Below, in pieces: positions 26,018 to 35,253 of a stretch of DNA of 64,000 bases (within the stretch, counting starts at the first letter, position 1; each line of letters opens with the position of its first letter). Below the pieces are notes generated by a model, which did not search any database, was not told where the DNA came from, and was given only the letters and a program-made list of their open reading frames with translations. A program made the position numbers and the translations under genes. The stretch lies in assembly GCA_963755155.1 (NCBI GenBank), contig CAVWIV010000007.1:496001-560000 (forward strand), written 5' to 3'. This stretch comes from PALSA-612 sp963755155. GTDB taxonomy: Bacteria; Actinomycetota; Thermoleophilia; Gaiellales; Gaiellaceae.

Positions 26018-28307
26018 GTGAGGGTGCCGCTCTCCTGGCTGCGCGACTATGTCGAGGTCGACGTGCCGGTCGATGAGCTCGCACGCCGGCTGCTGTTCAC
26101 GAGCTGCGAGGTGGAGCGGATCGAGACGCACGGCGTCGCCGACACGGACGGCAACCTCGATCTCTACCGCGTGGGACGCGTGCTGGAAGCCGGCAAGCAC
26201 CCGAACGCCGACCGGCTCCAGCTGTGCTCGGTGGACGTGGGGGAGGCAGGTCCGCGCCAGATCGTGTGCGGGGCGTGGAACTTCTCCGCCGGCGCGACGG
26301 TCGCCGTCGCGCTGCCCGGCGCAATGCTTCCCGACGGGCGCGTGCTCGAGCAGGCGACGCTTCGCGGGTCGGTGTCCGACGGGATGATCCTCTCCGAGCA
26401 GGAGTTGGAGCTCGGCGACGATCACACCGGCATCATCGTGCTGGCTGACGAGTGGGAGCCCGGTGCGCCGCTCTCCGACGCATTGCCGATCTCGGACGTC
26501 GTCCTCGACCTCGAGACCACCCACAACCGGCCCGACCTGCTCGGCGTCTACGGCATCGCGCGCGAGGTGGCGGCGATCTTCGACACCGAGCTGGCGCCGC
26601 CGCCGGGCGCCGACTTCGAGCTCGCCGGCGACGAGCCGGTGGCGATCGAGATCGACGACCTCGACGGCTGCCCGCGGTACGTCGGCCGCCTGTTCAGGGA
26701 CGTCACCGTCGCCCCCTCGCCGCACTGGCTGAGAGCACGGCTCCTGGCAGCGGGCATGCGCCCGATCTCGAACGTCGTCGACGTCACGAACTACGTCATG
26801 CACGCGCTCGGCAGCCCGCTGCACGCGTTCGACTTCGACACGCTTGCGGGCGGGCAGATCGGCGTGCGCCGTGCGACGAAGGGCGAGAAGCTGCGCACGC
26901 TCGACGGGCAGGAGCGCGAGCTCGAGCCGGAGGACCTCCTGATCACGGACGGGGAGCGGCCGATAGCAATCGCCGGGATCATGGGCGGTGAGGAGACCGA
27001 GGTCTCCGAGTCGACGACGTCGGTGCTGCTCGAGGCGGCGAACTTCGAGCCCGTCGGCGTCATGCGGTCATCCGAGCGGCTGCGCCTGCGCTCCGAGGCG
27101 TCGAACCGCTGGGAGAAGGGCGTCGACCCTGAAGTGGCACTGCAGGCATCGCGCTTCGCGACCGAGTTGCTCGCGTCGCTGGCGGGGGCGCGCTGGACGG
27201 GTCACGCCGACGTCCGCGCCGAGCCGCAGCCGGTCCCGACGATCGCCTACAGGCCCGCCCGCGCAAGCGAAGTCGCCGGCCTGGAGATCGAGGAGCCCGA
27301 GCAGCGCCGCCGTCTCGAGCGGCTCGGTTTCGAGGTCGGCGACGACTGGACCGTGCGCGCGCCGACGTGGCGCGCGGGTGACGTGACCCGCGAGATCGAC
27401 CTCGTAGAGGAGGTCGCGCGCTTCGACCTCGAGCGCGTGCCCGCGACGCAGCCGGTCAGAAGCGAGCTCAACGGCAGGCTCACCGACGCGCAGCGGATCC
27501 GCCGGCGCATCCAGGACGCGCTCGTCGGGTTCGGCTTCGCGGAGGCCTACACGTGGAGCCTGCTCCCCGACGATCCTGTCCCCGGCGCCATCCGGCTGCC
27601 CGAGCCGCTGTCGACCGAGCAGGCAGTTCTCCGGACGTCTCTAACCGACGGCCTCGTCGCGGCGGCGGAGCGGAACGTCGACGCGGGCAACGCCGACATC
27701 GCACTCTTCGAGCTCGGCCACGTCTACCTGCCGAGCGGCGAGGAGCTGCCGGACGAGCGCTGGCACGTCGCTGGCATCGTCGAGGGCGGCTTCTCGCAGG
27801 CCAAGGGCGTCGTGGAAGCGTTGTATGCCGCGTTGCGCGTTGGCCCGTCGTTCGAGCGGGCCGAGGACCTGCGCTTCCCGGGGCCGGGCGCGCGGACCGC
27901 CGAGGGTTGGGTGCTCGCGCTCGCGGACGGCCGGCTTCCCGGGGCGTGGGGCCTCTTCGAGCTCGACGTCGACGCCTTGATCCGCCGCGTCCCGCAGCTC
28001 GTCGTCTTCGAGGACGTGATCACGTATCCGGCGGTGAGGCAGGACCTCGCGTTCTCGGTCGCCGAGCCCGTGACGGCGGCCGAGCTCGTCGAGGCAGCGC
28101 GGGCGGCCGCCGGCCCGGAGCTGCGCGAGATGGAGGCGTTCGACGTCTACCGCGGCGAGCAGGCAGGGGAGGGGCGGAAGTCGATCGCCTTCCGCGTGTC
28201 GTTCCAGGCGTCCGACCGGACGCTTTCGGACGAAGACGCCGCTGCGCTACGCGAGCGGATCGTCGACCGCGCTGTCGGCGCAGTTCGACGCCGAGCTCCG
28301 CGCCTAG
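26018..28307 (+). CDS. pheT: Phenylalanyl-tRNA synthetase beta subunit (one frameshift near the end)
   Basis: About 762 residues when restored. Order: N-terminal domain, EMAP/tRNA-binding domain (GKHPNADRLQLCSVDVG), B3/B4 editing domain (VTNYVMHALGSPLHAFD, ASNRWEKGVDPE), B5, catalytic-like core, and FDX-ACB anticodon-binding domain (YPAVRQDLAFSV, ASDRTLSDEDA). An extra C at 28267-28268 shifts the last 13 codons; removing it gives IVDALSAQFDAELRA and a stop at 28305-28307. That end avoids collision with the minus-strand gene at 28312. Confidence 0.96.
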
Positions 28308-28311
28308 CCGC

Positions 28312-28512
28312 CTACTTCAGCCACCAGAGGATCTTGAGCGCCGTACGCGCGGTCTTCGATCTCGTGACCACGGCGAGCACGAGCGCGGTGCCGATGGCAA
28401 AGGGAAGCACCTTCGCCACGTCCTGCCGGAACGCATGAATGTCCCCGACGAGCGCCTCGCGCTCGGCAGCGATCTCGGTTCGCACTTGGGCTGTCGTGCG
28501 CTTCTCAGGCAT
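28312..28512 (-). CDS. Small membrane protein, DUF3618-like
   Basis: 66 residues. A charged N-terminal helix (AQVRTEIAAEREALVGDIHA) is followed by one hydrophobic segment (FAIGTALVLAVV) and a basic end. The pattern resembles DUF3618 proteins, which often accompany phage-holin-like and YqjD-like membrane proteins. Its start overlaps the end of the Holin-X gene by eight bases, so the two are probably co-translated. Confidence 0.65.
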   Translation of the reverse strand: MPEKRTTAQVRTEIAAEREALVGDIHAFRQDVAKVLPFAIGTALVLAVVTRSKTARTALKILWWLK

Positions 28513-28876
28513 CGCGTATCTCCTGGGCAGTCTTCTGGGCCTCCTCGACGGCCTCGACGGGCCGCGCCGGCCCGGCCTTCCGAGCCGAGCGCAGCGCCAG
28601 ATACAGGAGCAAGGCTGCCGTCAGCACCAGCAAAAAGGCCACGATGAGCAGCGCCGCCCAGAGCGGCAGCGCCTCCGCGATGCCCGCCGCGATCGCCGCG
28701 AAGATGAACCCGATCGCGTAGAGGACGACAACGAGGGCGATGATCGCGAGCACTGCCGCGATCGCAATCGCCTTCCCCTTTCGCTTCATCTCGAGCGTGG
28801 CCAGCTCGATCTGCAGCCGCACGAGCGTGATCGCTCGCGCCTTCATCTCCTGCACGCGCTCTGCGATACCGAGCAT
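28505..28876 (-). CDS. Putative Actinobacterial Holin-X / phage-holin-3_6 family membrane protein
   Basis: 123 residues: an amphipathic N-terminal helix (VQEMKARAITLVRLQIELATLE), two closely spaced membrane helices (IAIAAVLAIIALVVVLYAIG and AALLIVAFLLVLTAALLL) and a charged tail. This is the usual layout of PF07332-type chromosomal proteins; despite the name there is no phage context here. The ATG shares bases with the stop of the upstream minus-strand gene (CATCA). Confidence 0.75.
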   Translation of the reverse strand: MLGIAERVQEMKARAITLVRLQIELATLEMKRKGKAIAIAAVLAIIALVVVLYAIGFIFAAIAAGIAEALPLWAALLIVAFLLVLTAALLLYLALRSARKAGPARPVEAVEEAQKTAQEIRDA

Positions 28877-29436
28877 CAGACCGCCCGGTCCGAGATGACG
28901 AAGGTCGGCCCCTGCGTGAACACGGGCCTCGTGTCGGAGAACGCCTCGAGCAGCCTCAGCCGGCCGGGAATGCCCGCCTCGTCGACGCGCTGGAGGCAGC
29001 GCCGCGCCATCCCAGGCGCGGCCCCGTAGCCGAAGCGGCGGGCGACGCGGAAGCGGAAGCCGAGCGTCTTCAAGTGACGCGACGGGTTGACCGGCGCCAG
29101 CGCGAGCGCGGCAGGATCGAGCTCGTCGCTCGAGCGGAGCTCGACGAGGCACAGGGCGTCGCTCCAGTCCTCGGGCAGGCCTGCCTCGAGCTCGTCCCAG
29201 GCGGATGCGAGCGATACATGGTCGGGCGCGGTCGCGGCGGCCGCCTCTTCAGCGCGAATGAGCTCGAGGGTCCCGGCGATGCCCTGTGCGTCTAGCCGGC
29301 CGAGCAGCCGCCGTATCGCGCCGGGGCCTGCATCACCTGCGGAGGCCACCCGCAGGTGTAGCTCGTCTCCTGCAACGCCCGGGCTCAGCGACCCGAGCAG
29401 CGCCGCCGCACGGGGTACGTCGTCGGGACGAAGCAC
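28876..29436 (-). CDS. Hypothetical soluble protein
   Basis: 186 residues, Ala/Leu-rich. LRPDDVPRAAALLGSL, GIRRLLGRLDAQG-like middle (IRRLLGRLDAQGIAGTLE), ARRFGYGAAPGMARRCLQR and RLRLLEAFSDTRPVFTQGP are visible. No domain is recognised. The called start is GTG 29436, but the frame stays open upstream (RWSESFQRAGRSWRLVLRPDD) to a TAG, so the true start may be about 25 residues earlier at a non-standard codon. It precedes the holin-like and DUF3618-like genes in one minus-strand run. Confidence 0.6.
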   Translation of the reverse strand: MLRPDDVPRAAALLGSLSPGVAGDELHLRVASAGDAGPGAIRRLLGRLDAQGIAGTLELIRAEEAAAATAPDHVSLASAWDELEAGLPEDWSDALCLVELRSSDELDPAALALAPVNPSRHLKTLGFRFRVARRFGYGAAPGMARRCLQRVDEAGIPGRLRLLEAFSDTRPVFTQGPTFVISDRAV

Positions 29437-29516
29437 GAGGCGCCAGCTCCGTCCAGCCCGTTGGAAGCTCTCCGACCATCGCGTCCCAATGCTCAGCTAG
29501 GCCCACACCCGCAGCA

Positions 29517-29522
29517 TAGACT
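29517..29522 (+). promoter_or_regulatory. -10 element for the 2-oxoacid dehydrogenase operon
   Basis: TAGACT, then exactly six bases, then GTG 29529. No ribosome-binding site is visible, so the operon's first gene is probably translated from a leaderless message. Confidence 0.52.
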
Positions 29523-29528
29523 CAGCCC

Positions 29529-30506
29529 GTGGCTGAGGCCCGTGCAGCGAAAAAGCGCGGGCTCTCGCAGGAACGCCTGCGGGAGCTCCACCGCGAGATG
29601 CTGCTCATCCGGCGCTTCGAGGAGAAGGTCGAGGAGCAGTTCCGCGCAGGCGAGCTGCCGGGCTTCCTGCACGTCGCGATCGGCCAGGAGGCGGTGGCCG
29701 TCGGCGTGGCGAGCGCGATGGCCGAGGGGGACGTCTTTGCGTCGACGCACCGCGCGCACGGGCATGCGCTCGCGCGTGGCTCCCATCCCGACGCGCTCAT
29801 GGCCGAGCTCTACGGGAAGGTGGAGGGCGTCTCGCGCGGGTACGGCGGCTCGATGCACCTCTACGACGTCGAGCGAGGCAACCTCGGCGCGAACGCCGTC
29901 GTCGGCGGCGGCCTGCCGATGATCGCGGGCGCGGCGCTCGCGTTCCAGATGCGCGGTGAGCCGCGTGTCGCTCTCGCGTACTTCGGCGACGGTGCAACGA
30001 ACATCGGGACGTTCCACGAGGCGCTCAACCTCGCCCAGCTGTGGAAGCTGCCGGCGGTCTTCGTCTGCGAGAACAACCACTACGCGGAGTCGACGCCCAC
30101 GCACCAGCAGCTGCCGATCACCGATCTCACGAAACGCGCCGTCGCGTTCGGGATGCGCTCGATGACGGTCGACGGCCAGGACGTCGAGGCCGTTCACGCC
30201 ACGGCGACGAGGGCGCTCGCGCACGCCCGCAAGGGCACGGGGCCGGTGTTCCTGCTCGCGGAGACGTACCGCCTCGTCGGCCATTACGTCGGCGATCCGC
30301 AGGTCTACCGGCCGAAGGGCGAGCAGCAGGAGCTGCGGGAGACCCAGGATCCGCTCGAGAAGCTGCGGCCGACGCTCGGCCTCTCCGACGACGAGCTGGC
30401 GGCGATCGACGCCGAGGTCGTGCGCATGGTGGAGGGCGCCGTCGAGTTCGCACGGAACGCGACCGAGCACAAGCCGGAAGACGCTCTCGAGAACGTGTAC
30501 TCCTGA
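29529..30506 (+). CDS. Thiamine-pyrophosphate-dependent dehydrogenase E1 alpha subunit (pyruvate/acetoin type)
   Basis: 325 residues. The TPP-binding motif starts at YFGDGATNIGTFHEALNLA and ends in VFVCENN. The substrate-loop sequence GYGGSMHLYD and the phosphorylation-loop equivalent RLVGHYVGDPQVYR are present. E1 alpha and beta form the heterotetramer that decarboxylates the 2-oxoacid and transfers the acyl group to lipoyl-E2. The sequence is close to both PDH and acetoin dehydrogenase, so the substrate is not settled. First gene of E1a-E1b-E2-GNAT. Confidence 0.92.
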   Translation: MAEARAAKKRGLSQERLRELHREMLLIRRFEEKVEEQFRAGELPGFLHVAIGQEAVAVGVASAMAEGDVFASTHRAHGHALARGSHPDALMAELYGKVEGVSRGYGGSMHLYDVERGNLGANAVVGGGLPMIAGAALAFQMRGEPRVALAYFGDGATNIGTFHEALNLAQLWKLPAVFVCENNHYAESTPTHQQLPITDLTKRAVAFGMRSMTVDGQDVEAVHATATRALAHARKGTGPVFLLAETYRLVGHYVGDPQVYRPKGEQQELRETQDPLEKLRPTLGLSDDELAAIDAEVVRMVEGAVEFARNATEHKPEDALENVYS

Positions 30507-31486
30507 TGCCGGAGCTGTCCTACCGCGAGGCCGTGCGCGACGCGATGTCGCAGGCGATGCGCCGCGACGACGAGGTCTTCATCATGGGCGAGGACATCGC
30601 CGAGATGGGCGGCTCGATGGGCGTCACCCAGGGCATGCTCGCCGAGTTCGGCCCGGAGCGCGTCCGCAACACGCCGATCTCGGAGATGGCGATCGTCGGC
30701 GCCGGGATGGGCGCGGCGATCATGGGCATGCGCCCGATCGTGGAGGTGATGTACGAGGACTTCCTCACGCTCGCGATGGAGCAGCTCGTGAACCAGGCCG
30801 CGAAGCACCGCTACATGTCGGGAGGCCAGGTCAAGGTGCCGCTGACCGTCCGCACACAGGGTGGCGCGGGCTGGTCGCCGGGCGCGCAGCACGCCCAGCA
30901 GGTGGAGGCGTGGTTCGTCCATGTCCCCGGCCTCAAGGTCGTGTATCCGTCCACGGCGACCGACGTCCGCGGCCTGCTCTGGTCGGCGATCTACGACGAC
31001 AACCCCGTCGTGTTCTTCGAGCACCGGACGCTCTATCCGCTGAAGGAGGACGTGCCCGAGGAGCTCGAGCCGATCCCGCTCGGCAAGGCGCGCATCCACC
31101 GCGAGGGGAGCGACGTCACCGTCGTCGCCATCGGCCGGCTCGTCCACGAGTCGCTGAAGGCGGCTGAGGAGGCCGAGTCAGAGGGCATCTCCGTGGAAGT
31201 TCTCGACCCGCGAACGCTGCAGCCCCTGGACGAGGAAGCGCTCGTCGGCTCGGTCAAGAAGACGAACCGCTGCGTCGTCGCGCACGAGGCCGTCACACGC
31301 ATGGGCTTCGGCGCGGAGGTGGCGGCGGTCGTCCAGGAGCAGGCCTTCGACTGGCTCGACGCGCCCATCGAGCGGGTGGGCGCGAAATTCGCTCCGCTCC
31401 CGTTCGCCCCGCCCATGGAGCAGCACGTCGTCCCGCACGCCGAGGACGTGCTGAACGCGATCCGGCGCACGACTCAGCATGGCTAG
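30506..31486 (+). CDS. Thiamine-pyrophosphate-dependent dehydrogenase E1 beta subunit
   Basis: 326 residues with the transketolase-like pyrimidine-binding domain (VFIMGEDIAEMGGSMGVTQG, NTPISEMAIVGAGMGAA, MYEDFLTLAMEQLVNQAAK) and the C-terminal transketolase domain (VTVVAIGRLVHESLKAAEE, EVLDPRTLQPLDEE). Starts in TGATG overlap with E1 alpha and overlaps the E2 ATG by eight bases. Full length. Confidence 0.94.
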   Translation: MPELSYREAVRDAMSQAMRRDDEVFIMGEDIAEMGGSMGVTQGMLAEFGPERVRNTPISEMAIVGAGMGAAIMGMRPIVEVMYEDFLTLAMEQLVNQAAKHRYMSGGQVKVPLTVRTQGGAGWSPGAQHAQQVEAWFVHVPGLKVVYPSTATDVRGLLWSAIYDDNPVVFFEHRTLYPLKEDVPEELEPIPLGKARIHREGSDVTVVAIGRLVHESLKAAEEAESEGISVEVLDPRTLQPLDEEALVGSVKKTNRCVVAHEAVTRMGFGAEVAAVVQEQAFDWLDAPIERVGAKFAPLPFAPPMEQHVVPHAEDVLNAIRRTTQHG

Positions 31487-32715
31487 CGAGGTCAAGCTGC
31501 CCCGGCTCGGCCAGGGGATGGAGTCGGGCACCGTCGTCAAGTGGCTCAAGGCCGAGGGCGATGCTGTCGAGAAGGGCCAGCCGCTCTACGAGCTCGACAC
31601 CGACAAGGTGACGCAGGAGGTGGAGGCCGAGGCCTCCGGCGTCCTCCTGAAGATCGTAGTCGGAGAGGGCGAGGTGCCCGTCGGGACGACGCTCGCGCTC
31701 ATCGGCGAGGCGGGGGAGGAGGTCGCCGCTCCCAAGACCGAAGAGGCGTCCTCCCGAAGAGCCACCGAAGGCCGAGCCCGAGCTGCCGCCGGTCGCGGCC
31801 GTTGCGGCCCAGCCCGAGCGCCAGGAAGGCGAGCGCATCAAGGCATCACCGCTCGCGCGGCGGCTCGCGCGCGAGCAGGGGGTCGACCTCGCGTCGGTCA
31901 AGGGCACAGGCCCGGAAGGGCGGATCGTCGCCGAGGACGTCGAGCGCCTGGCGCCCGGAGCGGCGCCGGCAGAGGCTCCGGCAGAGGCTCCGCAAGAGGC
32001 TCCTGCGCCTGTTCCGGTCGAGCCTGCTCGCATCGCCGACGACGTCGAGCGGGTGCCGCTGACCTCCGTCCGCCGCACGATTGCCAGGCGGCTGACGGAG
32101 GCGTGGGAGATCCCCGTCTTCCAGCTCGTCATCTCCGCCGACATGGAGGCGGTGAACCAGCTCGTCGAGCGGCGCAGGGAGCTCGATCCCGAGGAGCGCG
32201 TGACGGTCACCGACGTGCTCGTAAAGGTGTGCGCCGCCGCGCTCATGCGCCATCGCGCCGTCAACGTCCAGTACACCGACGCGGAGCTGCTCGTCTTCCC
32301 GTGTGCGAACGTCGCGATCGCGGTCGCGACCGACCGCGGGCTCATGGTGCCGGTGATCCACGGCGCGGAGCACCTCTCGCTGGCGGAGGTGGCCGCGGCA
32401 CGCGCCGGCGTCGTAAGCCGCGCGCGCGAGGGCAAGCTCCATCGCGAGGACATCGAGGGCGGGACGTTCACGATCTCCAACCTCGGCATGTTCGGGCTCG
32501 ACCAGTTCGCTGCCGTGCTCAACCCGCCGCAGGCGGCGATCCTCGCCGTCGGGGCAAGCCTGGAGCGGCCCGTCGTGCGCGACGGCGAGATCGTCGCGCG
32601 GCCGACGATGACGATGACGCTGACCTGCGATCACCGCGCCGTCGACGGCGCGCCGGCTGCGGAGTTCCTCGAGACGGTCAAGGCGATGCTCGAAGACCTG
32701 TCACTCGCGCTGTGA
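31479..32715 (+). CDS. Dihydrolipoamide acyltransferase E2 of the 2-oxoacid dehydrogenase complex (one frameshift)
   Basis: About 411 residues when restored. One lipoyl domain (lipoylated Lys 43 in ELDTDKVTQEV), a Pro/Ala/Glu linker, a peripheral-subunit-binding domain (ASPLARRLAREQGVDLASV), a second Ala/Pro linker and the catalytic domain with DHRAVDGAPAAEFL (active-site His and Asp). An extra T near 31749 shifts the frame; removing it gives EEAPPEEPPKAE and keeps the rest open. It transfers the acyl group to CoA. Confidence 0.93.
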
Positions 32716-33170
32716 TCCGGCGAGGTGACGCGAACGACACGGCGTTCCTCCGCGACATGCTGCGCCACGCGTACTACTGGCGCTGGGAGGAGCCGGAGCT
32801 CCGGGACCTGCCCGTGTCGCGCTACGTGGAGGGTTGGGGGCGGCCCGGCGACCGGGCGCTCATCCTCATCGAGGGCTTCCAGCCAGTCGCCGCGGCGTGG
32901 TACCGGCTGTTCACGGAGACGCACCCCGGCTACGGCTTCGTCGACGAGCAGACGCCCGAGCTGACGATCGCGGTCGTGCCGAGCCGCCGCGGCCGCGGCT
33001 ACGGGGCCGAGCTGCTCACGTCGCTGCTGGCGCAGGCGGCCGAGGACGGCTTCTCGGCGATCAGCCTCAGCGTCGAGCCGGACAACCCCGCGCTCGCGCT
33101 CTACGAGCGGCACGGCTTCGAGAAGGTCGGCGAGCGCGGCGGCGCCCTCGTCATGCGCGCCGCTCTCTGA
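32712..33170 (+). CDS. GNAT-family N-acetyltransferase
   Basis: 152 residues. The acetyl-CoA-binding motif appears as VVPSRRGRGYGAELLTSLL (R/Q-x-x-G-x-G/A type), followed by LSVEPDNPALALYERHGFEKVG, the conserved C-terminal GNAT block. GTG start overlaps the E2 stop (GTGA), so it is the last gene of the dehydrogenase operon; a link to that pathway is not obvious. Substrate unknown. Confidence 0.87.
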   Translation: MIRRGDANDTAFLRDMLRHAYYWRWEEPELRDLPVSRYVEGWGRPGDRALILIEGFQPVAAAWYRLFTETHPGYGFVDEQTPELTIAVVPSRRGRGYGAELLTSLLAQAAEDGFSAISLSVEPDNPALALYERHGFEKVGERGGALVMRAAL

Positions 33171-33179
33171 ACCTAGGAG

Positions 33180-33491
33180 CTACTGCAGCTCGACGAGGCG
33201 GCCGTCTGGGTCCGTGAGATACGCCGAGCGGCCCCAGTCGTAGTCCTTCGCCTCCGTGCCTAGCCGCGCCGCCTCGGCGTTCACATCGCCGACGCGGACC
33301 GCGAAGTGGTCGACATTCGGCGGCATGCCCTCCTGAGCCTCACCCTTCACGTGGACGAGCAGCGTCGCGCCGTCGAGGTCGAACGTCGCGCCGCCCGGCC
33401 ACGAGACCGTCGGCTCCCGCCCGAGCACGCGCCGGTAGAAGTCGACGAGGGCGTCCACATCATCGGTGAACAGCGCGATCTCGCTCAGCAC
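33180..33491 (-). CDS. VOC-family (glyoxalase-like) protein
   Basis: 103 residues, one VOC half-barrel module: EIALFTDDVDALVDFYRRVL at the start, HFAVRVGDVNAEAARLG in the middle and YLTDPDGRLVELQ at the end (Glu as possible metal ligand). A single-module protein would dimerise. GTG start; TAGGTT lies ten bases upstream. It interrupts the plus-strand run between E2/GNAT and lpd. Substrate unknown. Confidence 0.84.
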   Translation of the reverse strand: MLSEIALFTDDVDALVDFYRRVLGREPTVSWPGGATFDLDGATLLVHVKGEAQEGMPPNVDHFAVRVGDVNAEAARLGTEAKDYDWGRSAYLTDPDGRLVELQ

Positions 33492-33512
33492 GGCGAGCCA
33501 GAACCTAGTCGA

Positions 33513-33518
33513 TAGGAT
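33513..33518 (+). promoter_or_regulatory. -10 element for leaderless lpd
   Basis: TAGGAT, exactly six bases, then ATG 33525. There is no ribosome-binding site. Confidence 0.52.
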
Positions 33519-33524
33519 CGATGC

Positions 33525-34940
33525 ATGGAATGCGACGTCGCCGTCCTCGGGGGCGGGCCGGGCGGCTACACGGCCGCAATCCGCGCAGCGCAGCTGGGCG
33601 CGAAGGCCGTTTGCATCGAGCAGGAGCCCGAGCTTGGCGGCACCTGCCTCCGCGTCGGGTGCATCCCCACGAAGGCCTGGGTGCAGACCGCGCACGGTCT
33701 CAAGGTCGCCGAAGAGACGTTCGCGCAGCTCGGCGTCAAGGTCGGCGCGCCGCAACTCGATTTCGGCGCCGCCAACGAGTGGAAGAACGGCGTCTCGAAG
33801 CAGATGACGGGCGGCATCGCAATGCTCTTCAAGGCCAACGGCGTCGAGTGGGTGAAGGGCAAGGGCGCATTCAAGGACGCCACGACGATCGGCGTCGAGG
33901 GGGCAGAAGACGTCACGTTCACCTCCGCGATCGTCGCCACGGGCTCGTTTCCCATCCGGCCTCCGATCCCGGGCCTCGACTCGCCGCGCTGCGTCGACTC
34001 GACGGGCCTCCTCGCACAGACCGAGGTTCCGCGGCGGCTCGTCGTTCTCGGCGGCGGCATCATCGGCTGCGAGTTCGCGTCGATCTTCCAGCGCTTCGGC
34101 ACCGAGGTGACGATCGTCGAGATGCTCGACACGATCATCCCGCAGGAGGACGCGGACGCGACGAAGGAGCTCGCGAAGCAGTTCGGCAAGCGCGGGATCA
34201 CGCTCCAGCTCGGCAAGCAATGCACGAAGGTGGAAGACGGCGCCGACGGCCTCACCGTGCACTTCGGCGAGGGGGAGACCGTTCAGGCAGACCTCATGCT
34301 CGTCTCCGTCGGCCGCGCGCCGCTCGTCGAGGGCATCGGCCTCGAGCAGGCGGGCGTCGACTTCGACCCGCGCAAGGGCATCGCGTCTGACGACCATCGC
34401 CGGACGTCCGTGCCCCACATCTACGCGGTCGGCGACTGCGCCGGCTACTGGCAGCTCGCGCACACGGCCTTCCGCGAGGGCGAGATCGCCGCCGAGAACG
34501 CCACGGGTCACGAGGCCGTGATGGGCGTTCGCGCCGTTCCTCGCCCGATCTACACCGATCCCGAGATCGCCGGCGTCGGCCTGACCGAGGCCGAGGCGCG
34601 GGAGGAGCACGGCGACGACGTAGCCGTCGGCAGGTTCCCCTGGGCGGCGAATGCCCGGGCGGTCATGCAGAACGAGACCGTCGGCTGGGTGAAGTCGATC
34701 CACGAGGTGAAGTACGGCGAGCTGCTAGGCGTCGTCATGGTCGGCCCGCACGTCACCGACCTCATCGAAGCGGCTGTCGTCGCGCTCGACGCCGAGGCGA
34801 CGGTGGAGACGGTGGCCGACGGCATGGCGGCGCATCCCACCTTGTCCGAGGCATTCAAGGAGGCAGGCCTGGTCGCGCTCGGCCGTCCCATCCACATCGG
34901 GCCGAGGCGGCGCACCGCCTCGGCCGCCCAAAGCTCGTAG
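33525..34940 (+). CDS. lpdA: Dihydrolipoyl dehydrogenase (E3)
   Basis: 471 residues. FAD site VLGGGPGGYTAA, redox disulfide Cys41/Cys46 in GGTCLRVGCIPTK, NAD site VVLGGGIIGCEFASIF, second FAD contact YAVGDCAGYWQLAHTAF, and the C-terminal His-Glu pair in HPTLSEAF. It reoxidises dihydrolipoyl-E2 with NAD+, the missing fourth step for the E1-E2 genes just upstream. It has its own TAGGAT promoter and is separated from them by a minus-strand VOC gene. Confidence 0.96.
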   Translation: MECDVAVLGGGPGGYTAAIRAAQLGAKAVCIEQEPELGGTCLRVGCIPTKAWVQTAHGLKVAEETFAQLGVKVGAPQLDFGAANEWKNGVSKQMTGGIAMLFKANGVEWVKGKGAFKDATTIGVEGAEDVTFTSAIVATGSFPIRPPIPGLDSPRCVDSTGLLAQTEVPRRLVVLGGGIIGCEFASIFQRFGTEVTIVEMLDTIIPQEDADATKELAKQFGKRGITLQLGKQCTKVEDGADGLTVHFGEGETVQADLMLVSVGRAPLVEGIGLEQAGVDFDPRKGIASDDHRRTSVPHIYAVGDCAGYWQLAHTAFREGEIAAENATGHEAVMGVRAVPRPIYTDPEIAGVGLTEAEAREEHGDDVAVGRFPWAANARAVMQNETVGWVKSIHEVKYGELLGVVMVGPHVTDLIEAAVVALDAEATVETVADGMAAHPTLSEAFKEAGLVALGRPIHIGPRRRTASAAQSS

Positions 34941-34943
34941 ACT
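34938..34943 (+). promoter_or_regulatory. Possible -10 element for the small membrane-anchored protein gene
   Basis: TAGACT overlapping the lpd stop codon, 26 bases before ATG 34970. Here the message would have a short leader carrying the Shine-Dalgarno AAAGGAGAG. Confidence 0.3.
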
Positions 34944-34969
34944 CGGGCTCGGGAAACGAAAGGAGAGAC

Positions 34970-35212
34970 ATGAAGAAGCTCATCGCACTGCTCGCGGCCG
35001 TCGGCGCCGTCGTGTTCTTCTGGCGGAAGAAGCACGCGGACGACGACGCCTGGGACACGGCTTCGGACTCCGCGTCGTCGTGGGGTGACACTGCCTCCGA
35101 CAAGACGGAGACCGCCGGCGACAAAGCGAAGGACGCCGCCGATGCCGCCGGGGACAAGGCGGAGGACGCAGCCGATGCCGCCGCCGACGCGATAGACGAC
35201 GCCACTTCGTAA
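34970..35212 (+). CDS. Small membrane-anchored Asp/Ala-rich repeat protein
   Basis: 80 residues: a short N-terminal membrane helix (LIALLAAVGAVVFFW), a basic RKKH stop-transfer, then a Ser/Asp-rich stretch and near-repeats of AGDKAKDAADA (three copies with small changes). The tail should be helical or disordered and strongly acidic. Strong Shine-Dalgarno. Function unknown. Confidence 0.75.
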   Translation: MKKLIALLAAVGAVVFFWRKKHADDDAWDTASDSASSWGDTASDKTETAGDKAKDAADAAGDKAEDAADAAADAIDDATS

Positions 35213-35253
35213 GAGCTCGCGCCTACGGGCGCAGGCACACTGCAGGCCTCCCC

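Noticed and set aside
28505..28876. Prophage remnant because of the holin-like protein
   Set aside because: No capsid, tail, integrase or lysin genes are nearby; Holin-X proteins are common chromosomal genes in actinobacteria.
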